Below, one piece after another: positions 1 through 6,624 of a stretch of DNA of 13,967 nt. Under the pieces are notes generated by a model. The model was not told where the DNA came from. It was given only the letters and a program-made list of their open reading frames with translations, and did no database searches. Positions within the stretch are counted from its first letter, which is position 1. Each line of letters opens with the position of its first letter. The stretch comes from an uncultured Duganella sp. Its GTDB lineage: Bacteria; Pseudomonadota; Gammaproteobacteria; Burkholderiales; Burkholderiaceae. Where the stretch lies: the NCBI GenBank assembly GCA_946482335.1, contig CAMLRG010000144.1:1-13967 (forward strand). The letters are read 5' to 3'. The position numbers were made by a program, and so were the translations under genes.

Positions 1-535
1 CCCGGCGAGCAACAATCGCCTTTGCAATCTGAAAAGCAAACCGTTCTTCCCCATATTCTCTGATCACCTTTTCCAGTGTTTTTTCTGATTCCGTGGCGAG
101 CCACTCGGCCGCCGACACGCCGCGCGTGGTGTCCATGCGCATGTCGAGCGGGCCATCGTTGCGGAAACTGAAGCCGCGCGCCGCATCGTCCACTTGCGGC
201 GACGAGATGCCAAGGTCCAGCAAAATGCCGTCCACGGCAGCGATGCCGCGTTCGGCCAGCGCCTCCGCCATGGTGGCGAAGCTGTCATGCACGATGGTGA
301 AGCGCGCATCGCCGATGGTCTCGGCGTTGGCGATAGCTTGTGGGTCTTTGTCGAAAGCGATCAGGCGGGCCGCCGGCCCCAGGCGGGACAGGATCAGGCG
401 GCTGTGGCCACCGCGGCCGAAGGTGCCATCTATATAGATGCCGTTGGCGCGCTCGCCTTTGAGGTCGAGCGCATCCACCGCTTCATCTAACAGCACCGTA
501 CGATGCTGGAATTCTGGCACCGAGGTCGTCGTCAT
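1..535 (-). CDS. rsmH: 16S rRNA (cytosine-1402-N4)-methyltransferase RsmH, N-terminal part (runs off window)
   Basis: RsmH (formerly MraW) methylates N4 of C1402 in the decoding site of 16S rRNA using S-adenosylmethionine. About 178 codons are present; the 3' part lies beyond base 1, so no stop is seen. Reading from the ATG at 535-533, the protein begins [20 protein letters not shown]. The SAM-binding region is clear: GTFGRGGHS, then [10 protein letters not shown], then [20 protein letters not shown] and the [12 protein letters not shown] segment, all hallmarks of the family. The start is 12 nt after the mraZ stop. A GAGG overlapping that stop, about 10 nt before the ATG, is the likely ribosome binding site. 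Co-transcription with mraZ is expected, as in other dcw clusters. Confidence 0.97.
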   Translation of the reverse strand, partial: MTTTSVPEFQHRTVLLDEAVDALDLKGERANGIYIDGTFGRGGHSRLILSRLGPAARLIAFDKDPQAIANAETIGDARFTIVHDSFATMAEALAERGIAAVDGILLDLGISSPQVDDAARGFSFRNDGPLDMRMDTTRGVSAAEWLATESEKTLEKVIREYGEERFAFQIAKAIVARR

Positions 536-547
536 CTGGAGTCGGCC

Positions 548-976
548 TCAGAAAGAGAAATCGGACAGGGTATCGGGCATGCCCACCTCGATGGTGGCTT
601 GCTCGTTCTGGGCACGCTTGACCGGATCCCAGATTTCGAAGTGGGTCAGCATGCCCGACAGCACGACTTCGCGGCCGAGGCCGACGGCATCGCGCAATTC
701 CGGCGCCACCAGGATGCGGCCGGCCGAGTCCATCTCGACGTCGGCGGCATTGCCCAGCAGGATGCGCTGCCAGCCGCGGGCCGCCATCGGCCACTGGGCG
801 ATCTGGTCGCGCTTGGCTTCCCAGACGGGGCGCGGATACATCAGCAGGCAGCCGTCCGGGTGTTTGGTAAGCGTGAGCCGTCCTTCGCACTGGATCATCA
901 GTGCGTCACGATGCTTGGCCGGGATGGACATCCTGCCTTTCGCATCTAATGTGATCGCGGACGCGCCTTGGAACAC
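548..976 (-). CDS. mraZ: Transcriptional regulator MraZ
   Basis: MraZ is the DNA-binding protein encoded first in the dcw cluster; in E. coli it represses its own operon. The protein is 142 aa, close to the usual length, and has two AbrB/SpoVT-like swapped-hairpin halves. Each half carries the DxxGR signature: DAKGRMSIP at about residues 11-19 and DSAGRILV at about 83-90. The start codon is GTG (976-974), giving a product that begins [10 protein letters not shown] as is typical for betaproteobacterial MraZ. AAGG lies about 7 nt upstream. The gene leads into rsmH with a 12-nt gap. Four phased MraZ boxes and an overlapping promoter lie directly upstream, which supports autoregulation. Confidence 0.97.
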   Translation of the reverse strand: MFQGASAITLDAKGRMSIPAKHRDALMIQCEGRLTLTKHPDGCLLMYPRPVWEAKRDQIAQWPMAARGWQRILLGNAADVEMDSAGRILVAPELRDAVGLGREVVLSGMLTHFEIWDPVKRAQNEQATIEVGMPDTLSDFSF

Positions 977-995
977 GGTTTACCTTAATTAAAAA

Positions 996-1035
996 ATCCC
1001 ACAAAACTACACTTTTTCACACTATCGCCCACTTT
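996..1035 (-). promoter_or_regulatory. MraZ operator: four 10-bp-phased boxes
   Basis: On the minus strand, four consecutive 10-mers run from 1035 to 996: AAAGTGGGCG, ATAGTGTGAA, AAAGTGTAGT and TTTGTGGGAT. Each has GTG at the same position, so the pentamers GTGGG, GTGTG, GTGTA and GTGGG recur exactly every 10 bp. This matches the known MraZ operator design of GTG-containing repeats on one helical face (TGGGN repeats in E. coli, AAAGTG-type boxes in Mycoplasma). The array lies 20 to 59 nt before the mraZ GTG and its first box overlaps the predicted -10. Confidence 0.88.
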
Positions 1036-1059
1036 AGAGGATGGTTACAAGCCGGTCAA
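1031..1059 (-). promoter_or_regulatory. Predicted sigma-70 promoter of mraZ-rsmH
   Basis: On the minus strand, TTGACC (1059-1054, five of six to the -35 consensus) is followed after exactly 17 nt by TAAAGT (1036-1031, four of six to the -10). The -10 overlaps the first MraZ box, so MraZ binding would block RNA polymerase. The assignment is by eye. Confidence 0.6.
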
Positions 1060-1358
1060 GCGATTTTCCCTACCGAAAACGTCGAATTGTCCAATGAAAT
1101 TAAGGACTTAGCGCCATTCCTTGAGAAATGGCCGAGGTAAAAACCGTTGAGAAATTAGGGACTTATGAAAGATAGTGAAAGTGCTACTTCACGTGCAGGA
1201 CGGTCCAAACCGGAAAAAAGTGACTAAAAATAAATTTTGAAACCGGTGTTTGGTTGCCTGAAGACAACAGCTTCTTGGCGGATTAGCAACAAGCGCTGTG
1301 TGCCCGCGCTGGCGGGAGAATTACTGCCTGTCACGCTTTGCGCGCGATCCGGCCCCTC
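1060..1358. other. AT-rich intergenic stretch, no gene recognised
   Basis: This gap between the mraZ promoter and the collagenase terminator is clearly richer in A and T than its surroundings. It contains an imperfect 15-bp direct repeat, GAAATTARGGACTTA, at 1096-1110 and 1151-1165. It also has a loose inverted repeat around CCAAACCGG (1204-1212) and CCGGTGTTTGG (1242-1252). A 20-codon open frame (1165-1227) follows AGGGA but resembles nothing I know. No RNA gene or confident promoter was recognised. Confidence 0.5.
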
Positions 1359-1391
1359 AAAAAAACATGCCGCCCAGGGGTGCTGGGCGGC
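1359..1391 (-). terminator. Rho-independent terminator of the collagenase gene
   Basis: A perfect 9-bp GC-rich stem (GCCGCCCAG at 1369-1377 with CTGGGCGGC at 1383-1391) encloses a 5-nt loop. On the minus strand it is followed, after a few bases, by seven T residues (1365-1359). It lies about 60 nt past the collagenase stop at 1453, in the right orientation. Confidence 0.9.
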
Positions 1392-1452
1392 AACTTGTAT
1401 AGACAAATGGCGGTGCCGCCGGTTGCCTACATTATACGGCCTGGACGGCTTT

Positions 1453-3699
1453 TCACTCGTAAGTCACACCTACCGTGACGCCGCTGAAGGCCGTTTTGGC
1501 TTCCAGCACCAGGTAATACCAGCGGTTGGCCAGCGGGCTGGCAATACTGATGCTTTCAGCATTGCCGGCATTGGTGGAAGCGTAATCAAAGGACGTGGTG
1601 CTCGGGTAGCGGTCCAGCGCCACGTACAAGTCCATGTTGCCGGTGCCGCCGGAACTCATGAGCTTCACGTTCTTCGCGCCGGCCGGCACCATCAGGTACA
1701 GGTAGGCGCGCGAGCTGGACGACAGGTTGCGGATCGCGCAATTCTTGCCCAGCTGGCTGGTCGAGGCACAGGCCGGCAGCTTGGACAGGTCGTCCGGCAG
1801 CGGCGGTTCGCCGGCCGTGGTGGCGGCATCGGCCCAGGCGGCGAATTCGCTGTCGTAACGGGTGCCGATGCCGCGCATGAAGTCGCGGTAGCGGGTGTAG
1901 TCGCCGACGCGGAATTTCGCCAGCACCTGGTCGACGTCGCTCCGGTGCCGTTCGACCATGAAGCGCGCCGCCATATAGCCCCAGCGATAGGCGCGGTCCG
2001 CGTAATCGGACATGCTGTACGTATTCTCGAAGATTTCGCTCAGGCGATACTTGCGGCTGCGCGCCATGTCGATGGCCGGCTGGTTGTCGTTGCGCAGCGA
2101 GAGGTATTCGGCGATGCCTTCGATCCACCACACCGTCGGCACCGCGGTACCGGCGCTGAAGTCGCCGTACATATCGTAGCGGCCATCGAGGTAGTGCACG
2201 TACTCATGCTCCAGGTTCCACACCTTGAAGGCCGGGCGCAGCCACGATGCCTCGTGGGCAATGAAGCGCGCCTGGTTGCCGGCCTGGGACGGGTCGCCTT
2301 CCAGGTACATGCCGCCGTTATTGGTGTCGATGCCGTAGATCACGCCGGCATACTTGCTGTAGTTGCTGTAGTCGTCGAACACCACCAGCTCCAGCGCGGT
2401 GTTGTTGTCGTGCGCCACGGGCGTGCGGTTGGTCTGCAGCATGGTGTGCACGTAGCCCTCTTCCGCCGCCAGCGCGTTACAGATTTCCTGCACCTGGGCC
2501 TGGGTCACGTCCTGCGCGCGCAAGCGCAGTGACGGGCTGCAGCTGTAGCTGGTCTTCAAGACCGCGTTGGCCAGCTGTTCCTCGTAGTTGCACACGCCGT
2601 ACTGCGCGCAATTGGCGCTGTCGTAATACTTGACCGCTTGTGCCGCCGCCAGCCACATGCCGCTGTCGGCACCCAGCATGGTGGTGGTATTCAGCGTGTT
2701 CTGCACCATGGTCTTGACCTGCGGCTTGAGGCCGGCGTATTGCATGAAGCGGAAGGTTTCGTTCGCCGCATCGGTCAGCTGGTAGCCCGCATTGGAATTC
2801 AGCAGGGCCGCCTTGTTGTTGGTGATGAAGGCGTACAGCGTGTTCGCGTACGAAATGTCGTTCGACAGTGCGGTGCCGACGTCCGGCGACGTATGGGCGC
2901 GGAACAGCAAGGTCAGCACACCGGTCATGCCGCCGCCGGCGCTGTCCTGCTTCAGCGCTTCCGCCGCATTTGGCGCGGAGGCGGTGTTGGTGAAGCGCGC
3001 CACGGTGGCTTTCGCATCGGCCAGGTACTGCACCTCGTCGTGCATATTGGTGGTGAGCTTCCATGTCTCGCCCGCCGTGGTTGGGGCCACGGGGTTGTTG
3101 GCGTACAGGGCGCTGCCTTGCAGCAGGCCATGGATGGCGGTGCGCAGCGGGGCGCGCACCGATTCGGTCAGGGCCGGGATGGTGCCGCCGCTGGCCTGGT
3201 AATAGCCGGCGCGCAGGTACAGCACCAGGTTCACCAGCTTCATATTGCTGGCGTTGTAGCTGGCCGCTTCGCTGGCCAGGCGGCTGGCGACGGCGCTCAC
3301 GTTGGCGCTGGAATAGATGGTGGTGGCCAGCGACGGTGCGGCCGAGAACAGCGGATAGGTGCACTCGTAGTCCGGCAGCGTGGCGACGTACTCGGCCAGG
3401 GCGCTGCCGCTATAGCTAGCCAGCGTGTTCATGTCCTTGCACTGCGGCGTAGCGGCCTTGGGCGCCACGCTGGCCTTCATATTGCGCGGCATGAGGTCGT
3501 TGCGCGGCTTGCGCGACGGCGCCAGGTCGTACTTGCTTTGCTCCGGCGTTGGCGGCAGCGTGGTGCGCTGGTGCGGCGGCGGCGCTTCCTTCAGCTTCTG
3601 GCCATGGCCGGCGCCGTCATGTTTGCCGGCCGCCTGCGCGGCGGCGCTGGCCAGCATGGCGGCCAGCAGGCCGGCCATGCCGATTGGATGCAGCTTCAT
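1453..3699 (-). CDS. Secreted M9 family metalloprotease (bacterial collagenase)
   Basis: Zinc endopeptidase of the microbial collagenase family (MEROPS M9), expected to be exported and to digest collagen-like proteins. The 748-aa product starts with a signal peptide (MKLHPIGMAGLLAAMLASAAAQA) and a basic, proline-rich linker. The M9 N-terminal activator region spans roughly residues 85-330. The catalytic region contains HEYVH at residues 498-502 followed by YLDGRYDMYGDF. The third zinc ligand is probably E527 in WWIEGIAEYL, which aligns with E555 of clostridial ColG. The last ~90 residues (GNMDLYVALDRYP to the C-terminus) form one PPC domain; no PKD domain is visible. AGGAG lies 7 nt before the ATG. 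That site is inside an inverted repeat, so translation may be controlled. The gene follows a PAS-AraC regulator by 100 nt and has its own terminator. Confidence 0.95.
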   Translation of the reverse strand: MKLHPIGMAGLLAAMLASAAAQAAGKHDGAGHGQKLKEAPPPHQRTTLPPTPEQSKYDLAPSRKPRNDLMPRNMKASVAPKAATPQCKDMNTLASYSGSALAEYVATLPDYECTYPLFSAAPSLATTIYSSANVSAVASRLASEAASYNASNMKLVNLVLYLRAGYYQASGGTIPALTESVRAPLRTAIHGLLQGSALYANNPVAPTTAGETWKLTTNMHDEVQYLADAKATVARFTNTASAPNAAEALKQDSAGGGMTGVLTLLFRAHTSPDVGTALSNDISYANTLYAFITNNKAALLNSNAGYQLTDAANETFRFMQYAGLKPQVKTMVQNTLNTTTMLGADSGMWLAAAQAVKYYDSANCAQYGVCNYEEQLANAVLKTSYSCSPSLRLRAQDVTQAQVQEICNALAAEEGYVHTMLQTNRTPVAHDNNTALELVVFDDYSNYSKYAGVIYGIDTNNGGMYLEGDPSQAGNQARFIAHEASWLRPAFKVWNLEHEYVHYLDGRYDMYGDFSAGTAVPTVWWIEGIAEYLSLRNDNQPAIDMARSRKYRLSEIFENTYSMSDYADRAYRWGYMAARFMVERHRSDVDQVLAKFRVGDYTRYRDFMRGIGTRYDSEFAAWADAATTAGEPPLPDDLSKLPACASTSQLGKNCAIRNLSSSSRAYLYLMVPAGAKNVKLMSSGGTGNMDLYVALDRYPSTTSFDYASTNAGNAESISIASPLANRWYYLVLEAKTAFSGVTVGVTYE

Positions 3700-3703
3700 A
3701 TCT

Positions 3704-3757
3704 CCACTCCTGTTCTCTTTGTTAGTTGGGGAAGCCCATGCTAACGAGCAGGAGTGG
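3704..3757 (-). promoter_or_regulatory. Inverted repeat enclosing the collagenase ribosome binding site
   Basis: On the minus-strand transcript, the 17 nt from 3757 to 3741 (CCACTCCTG, CTC, GTTAG) can pair entirely with CTAAC (3725-3721), GAG (3717-3715) and CAGGAGTGG (3712-3704). Only two small bulges (3 nt and 2 nt) interrupt the stem, and the loop is 15 nt. The Shine-Dalgarno AGGAG (3711-3707) is wholly within the 3' arm and the ATG is at 3699. A folded leader would hide the ribosome binding site. The structure is seen in sequence; regulation is inferred. Confidence 0.55.
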
Positions 3758-3799
3758 CGCGGTTTCAGGCGTGCGCCGCGTTAGGGTGATTTCTCCGGA

Positions 3800-4564
3800 T
3801 CAGGCGCCGGGAACTGCACAGGCAACGGGCGAAAAAGCCACAGGCCGCGAACCATTGCGGAACTGGCTGGGCGTGTAGCCGGTCATGGCCTTGAATTGGC
3901 GACTGAAGGCACTGTGGTCGGTGTAGCCGCATTCGCGCGCGATGTCGGCGATGCTGCGGCCCGGATGCGCCTCGATCCGCGCCAGCGCGCCCTCCAGGCG
4001 CGATTGCAGCAGCAACTGGCGCGGGCTGTAGTGGAAGACTTTCTGGAACAGGCGCTCCACCCGCGCCAGCGACAAGCCTTCCTCGCGCGCCAGTTCGGCC
4101 AGGTTCAGTTGCTGGTGGAAATTGTCGCGGATGCGCTGCGCGATGCGCGCCACCTGGCGGTAGACGGGATGCTGCTCGTCCACCAGGCCCAGGTCGTGCG
4201 AGGTGCCGACCAGGCCGACGATGTCGCCTTGCTCGTTACGCAGCGGCGTCTTGTGGGTCAGGCACCAGCCGCGGCGGCGGTTCGGGTACAGGTGCAGTTC
4301 GAGATGCTTCTGGATGGTCGCGCCAAGGTCGATCACCTGGCGGTCCTGCGCCTCATAGGCCGCAGCCAGCGGGCGCGGGTGCACGTCCATCACGGTCTTG
4401 CCGAGGATGTCGGACTTGCTGCGCAAGCCGCAGCGCCGCGCCAGCGTGTTGTTCACGGCCACGTAGCGGCCATCGCGGTCCTTCACGAAGAAGGCTACTT
4501 CGGTCAACGCATCGAACAGCTTTTCAACCGCGTCCAGTTCCACATTCCAAGGCCGATCCATCAT
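3800..4564 (-). CDS. PAS domain-containing AraC family transcriptional regulator
   Basis: Probable sensor-regulator of 254 aa. Residues ~8-128 form a PAS fold (VAFFVKDRDGRYVAVNNTLARRCG, then GDIVGLVGTSHDLG near its end), which may bind a small ligand. Residues ~135-238 form an AraC-type double helix-turn-helix: LNLAELAREEGLSLARVERLF, then RSIADIARECGYTDHSAFSRQFKAMTG and YTPSQFRN. The start at 4564 was chosen because TGATG overlaps the glpK stop and GGGAG (4577-4573) sits 8 nt upstream; a second ATG follows at 4561 and an earlier one exists at 4579. The overlap implies translational coupling to glpK, so it may regulate glycerol use. The collagenase 100 nt downstream is another possible target. 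The effector is unknown. Confidence 0.92.
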   Translation of the reverse strand: MMDRPWNVELDAVEKLFDALTEVAFFVKDRDGRYVAVNNTLARRCGLRSKSDILGKTVMDVHPRPLAAAYEAQDRQVIDLGATIQKHLELHLYPNRRRGWCLTHKTPLRNEQGDIVGLVGTSHDLGLVDEQHPVYRQVARIAQRIRDNFHQQLNLAELAREEGLSLARVERLFQKVFHYSPRQLLLQSRLEGALARIEAHPGRSIADIARECGYTDHSAFSRQFKAMTGYTPSQFRNGSRPVAFSPVACAVPGA

Positions 4565-6045
4565 CAAGGTGTCTCCCATGTTTTGGCGCGCTCTGTGGCG
4601 CGGTTCCATTTGGCCAGCAATTCCGCGCGCTGGTCGGCGCCCATCGCAGGCGTGAAGCGGCGTTCGCACGCCCACTGCCTGGCAATCTCTTCCTGCGAAT
4701 CCCAGAATCCTACGGCCAGCCCCGCCAGGTAGGCCGCGCCCAGCGCCGTGGTCTCCGTAATTCTGGGCCGCAGCACCGGCACGCCCAGCAAGTCGGACTG
4801 GAACTGCATCAGCATGTCGTTGCGGGCGGCGCCGCCGTCGGCGCGCACTTCCGTCACCGGCATGGCGGCATCCTTCTGCATCGCCGCCAGCAGTTCGGCG
4901 CTCTGGTAGGCGATCGACTCGACGGCGGCGCGCGCGATGTGCGCCTTGCCGCTGCCGCGCGTCAAGCCGACGATGGTGCCGCGCGCAAACGGGTCCCAGT
5001 GCGGCGCCCCCAGGCCGACGAAGGCCGGCACCAAGAACACGCCGCCGCTGTCGGGTACGCTGGCCGCCAGCGCTTCCACGTCGCTCGACTGCTGGATGAT
5101 GCCCAGGCCGTCGCGCAGCCATTGCACGGTGGCGCCGCCCATGAAGACCGAGCCTTCCAGCATATAGTCCGTTTCGCCCTCGACCCGCCAGCCCACGGTG
5201 GACAGCAGCCGGTTGTGCGAGGTGCGCGGGTGCCGTCCCGCGTTCATCAGCATGAAGCAGCCGGTGCCATAGGTATTCTTGACCATGCCGGGCTGGTGGC
5301 ATGCCTGGCCGAAGGTGGCGGCCTGCTGGTCGCCGGCGATGCCGGCCAGTGGGATTTCATGCCCGAACAAGGCTGCGCGCGCCGTCCCGACCTCCTCGCT
5401 CGACGACACCACCTGCGGCAGCATTTGCTCCGGGATGTCGAACAGCTGCAGCAGGTCGGCATCCCAGCGCATCAGGTGGATATTGAACAGCATGGTGCGC
5501 GAGGCGTTCGACACGTCGGTGACGTGCACGCCGCACAGCTTCCACGCCAGCCAGCTGTCGATGGTGCCAAAACACAGTGCGCCCTTGCGCGCACGCTCGC
5601 GCGCGCCCGGCACATGGTCCAGCAGCCATTTGATCTTGGTGGCGGAAAAATAGGCGTCCAGCTCCAGGCCGGTCGCATCGCAGATCATTTTCGCCTTGCC
5701 GGCGGCGCGCAATTCCTCGCAGTAGGCGGCGGTGCGCCGGTCCTGCCACACGATGGCAGGCGCGATCGGTTCGCCGGTCTTGCGGTCCCAGATGACGGTG
5801 GTTTCGCGCTGGTTGGCGATACCGATGGCGCGCACTTTTTTTACATCGACCTCGTGCAACACCTTGCGCGCCACGGTGAGCTGGCTGTTCCAGATTTCGT
5901 TGGGGTCGTGTTCAACCCAGCCGGGCTGGGGGAAGTGCTGGGGAAATTCCTGCGCCGCGCACCCTGCGATGTTTCCCTCGTGGTCGAACAGGATGGCGCG
6001 GGAACTGGTGGTGCCCTGGTCCAGGGCGAGGATGTATTGGGTCAT
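4564..6045 (-). CDS. glpK: Glycerol kinase
   Basis: Phosphorylates glycerol with ATP to sn-glycerol 3-phosphate in the cytoplasm, the entry step of glycerol catabolism. The 493-aa protein is near the usual ~500 aa. It begins [20 protein letters not shown] (phosphate-binding motif of FGGY kinases), continues with [17 protein letters not shown] and IVWQDRRTA, and has the later signature [19 protein letters not shown]. The gene overlaps the next regulator start by one base. Upstream it starts only 16 nt after the 3' end of rnpB, leaving no room for a separate promoter or a terminator. Expression must come from rnpB read-through or a promoter inside rnpB. The Shine-Dalgarno is poor: GAGAG very close to the ATG. 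No glpF or glpD is present in the window. Confidence 0.97.
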   Translation of the reverse strand: MTQYILALDQGTTSSRAILFDHEGNIAGCAAQEFPQHFPQPGWVEHDPNEIWNSQLTVARKVLHEVDVKKVRAIGIANQRETTVIWDRKTGEPIAPAIVWQDRRTAAYCEELRAAGKAKMICDATGLELDAYFSATKIKWLLDHVPGARERARKGALCFGTIDSWLAWKLCGVHVTDVSNASRTMLFNIHLMRWDADLLQLFDIPEQMLPQVVSSSEEVGTARAALFGHEIPLAGIAGDQQAATFGQACHQPGMVKNTYGTGCFMLMNAGRHPRTSHNRLLSTVGWRVEGETDYMLEGSVFMGGATVQWLRDGLGIIQQSSDVEALAASVPDSGGVFLVPAFVGLGAPHWDPFARGTIVGLTRGSGKAHIARAAVESIAYQSAELLAAMQKDAAMPVTEVRADGGAARNDMLMQFQSDLLGVPVLRPRITETTALGAAYLAGLAVGFWDSQEEIARQWACERRFTPAMGADQRAELLAKWNRATERAKTWETP

Positions 6046-6061
6046 CTCTCTCGAATTCGTT

Positions 6062-6381
6062 GAAGCAAGCCGATAGGCCGGATTTTGTTACGGCGCCTTC
6101 CTTGCGGTCGGCGCTATGACAGCCATTCCTCTAGGCGACGGATTGCTCCGCCGCTCAAGCTTTCTACCCGCACGCTCCGCGAGCAACATCATCGCGTGCC
6201 TATTTGAAATTGCACCAGGTGGAGGTTACCGCGTTTCACCGTAACTTAATACGCTCGTCTCTGTGGCCCTATTCCTCGCCTCACGGCGGACGGCCGTTAA
6301 CCGTCACCCTGCTCTATGGAGTCCGGACCTTCCTCCCGCTCATGTATTGCTACATGGGCCAGCGGCTGTCTGGCTTGCTTC
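6062..6381 (-). ncRNA. rnpB: RNase P RNA (class A)
   Basis: Catalytic RNA that matures the 5' ends of tRNAs. The terminal helix P1 is a perfect 10-bp pair, GAAGCAAGCC at 6381-6372 with GGCTTGCTTC at 6071-6062, which sets both ends (320 nt). Conserved core parts are readable on the minus strand: GGAGGAAGGTCCGGACTCC (P3-P4 side, 6337 region), GGTGAAACGCGGTAACCTCC, the L15-like CACCTGGTGCAA followed by TTTCAAATAGGCA, GGGTAGAAAGCTTGAGCGG, AGAGGAATGGCTGTCA, and the 3' P4 strand in ACAAAATCCGGCCTATC. Length and motifs fit a proteobacterial class A RNA. It lies between glpK and a hairpin repeat pair. Confidence 0.97.
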
Positions 6382-6388
6382 GGGCGAT

Positions 6389-6394
6389 ATTCTA
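6389..6394 (-). promoter_or_regulatory. Predicted -10 element of rnpB
   Basis: TAGAAT on the minus strand (6394-6389) lies 7 nt before the predicted rnpB 5' end at 6381, a normal -10 position. The expected -35 site falls inside the adjacent hairpin repeat (from 6399 on), where I see no good TTGACA-like hexamer. Confidence 0.55.
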
Positions 6395-6398
6395 CATC

Positions 6399-6460
6399 AT
6401 TGGGGTCAGGTCCTGACACCTGACACGGCGCAGCCGTGTTGGGTGTTAGGCCCTGACACC
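6399..6460 (+). repeat. 62-bp hairpin repeat, copy 1
   Basis: A 62-bp unit starting ATTGGGGTCAGG and ending CCCTGACACC. It is repeated 14 bp downstream with one base difference (A6448 here, G in copy 2). Bases 6402-6429 pair with 6433-6460 around the loop GCA: 23 Watson-Crick pairs, 3 G-T wobbles and 2 mismatches when read as plus-strand RNA. Inside the arm, CTGACAC occurs twice in tandem. No T tract follows, so it does not look like a classic terminator. Confidence 0.9.
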
Positions 6461-6474
6461 AACAATTTAAACGG

Positions 6475-6536
6475 ATTGGGGTCAGGTCCTGACACCTGAC
6501 ACGGCGCAGCCGTGTTGGGTGTTGGGCCCTGACACC
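6475..6536 (+). repeat. 62-bp hairpin repeat, copy 2
   Basis: Second copy of the unit, 61 of 62 bases identical to copy 1 (period 76 bp, spacer AACAATTTAAACGG). Bases 6478-6505 pair with 6509-6536 around GCA, with 22 Watson-Crick pairs, 4 G-T wobbles and the same 2 mismatches. The one changed base turns a U-A pair into U-G, so the fold is kept. The 3' arm has GTGTTGG twice in tandem. Confidence 0.9.
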
Positions 6537-6549
6537 GGCTATATAAAAT
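6522..6549 (+). promoter_or_regulatory. Possible promoter for the thiamine-diphosphate enzyme gene
   Basis: TTGGGC (6522-6527) is followed after 16 nt by TAAAAT (6544-6549), within an AT-rich run. The -35-like hexamer is contributed by repeat copy 2. The leader to the ATG at 6625 would be about 70 nt. This is a weak assignment by eye. Confidence 0.3.
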
Positions 6550-6624
6550 AGTGTCGCAAATCGGAAAGCCAACCGCCCGGCGCAGGCATAGAATGCCAAA
6601 TCCATGTATAAGAAGGCAAGTACC

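Noticed and set aside
1237..2532. Long plus-strand open frame (431 codons)
   Set aside because: It is antisense to the collagenase gene, rich in His/Arg/Val from complementary high-GC codons, matches no family, and has no ribosome binding site.
3800..5302. 500-codon minus-strand frame that extends the AraC regulator upstream
   Set aside because: The added N-terminal part lies out of frame inside glpK and has no domain. The overlapping TGATG start with GGGAG upstream is far better.
6402..6460. Repeat hairpin as a rho-independent terminator
   Set aside because: No run of T follows either copy on either strand.
6204..6499. Small plus-strand open frames across 6204-6499
   Set aside because: They lie over rnpB and the hairpin repeats; the RNA gene explains the sequence.
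6399..6536. CRISPR array
   Set aside because: There are only two repeat units, 62 bp long with a 14-bp spacer, and no cas genes; the units are hairpins, not CRISPR repeats.
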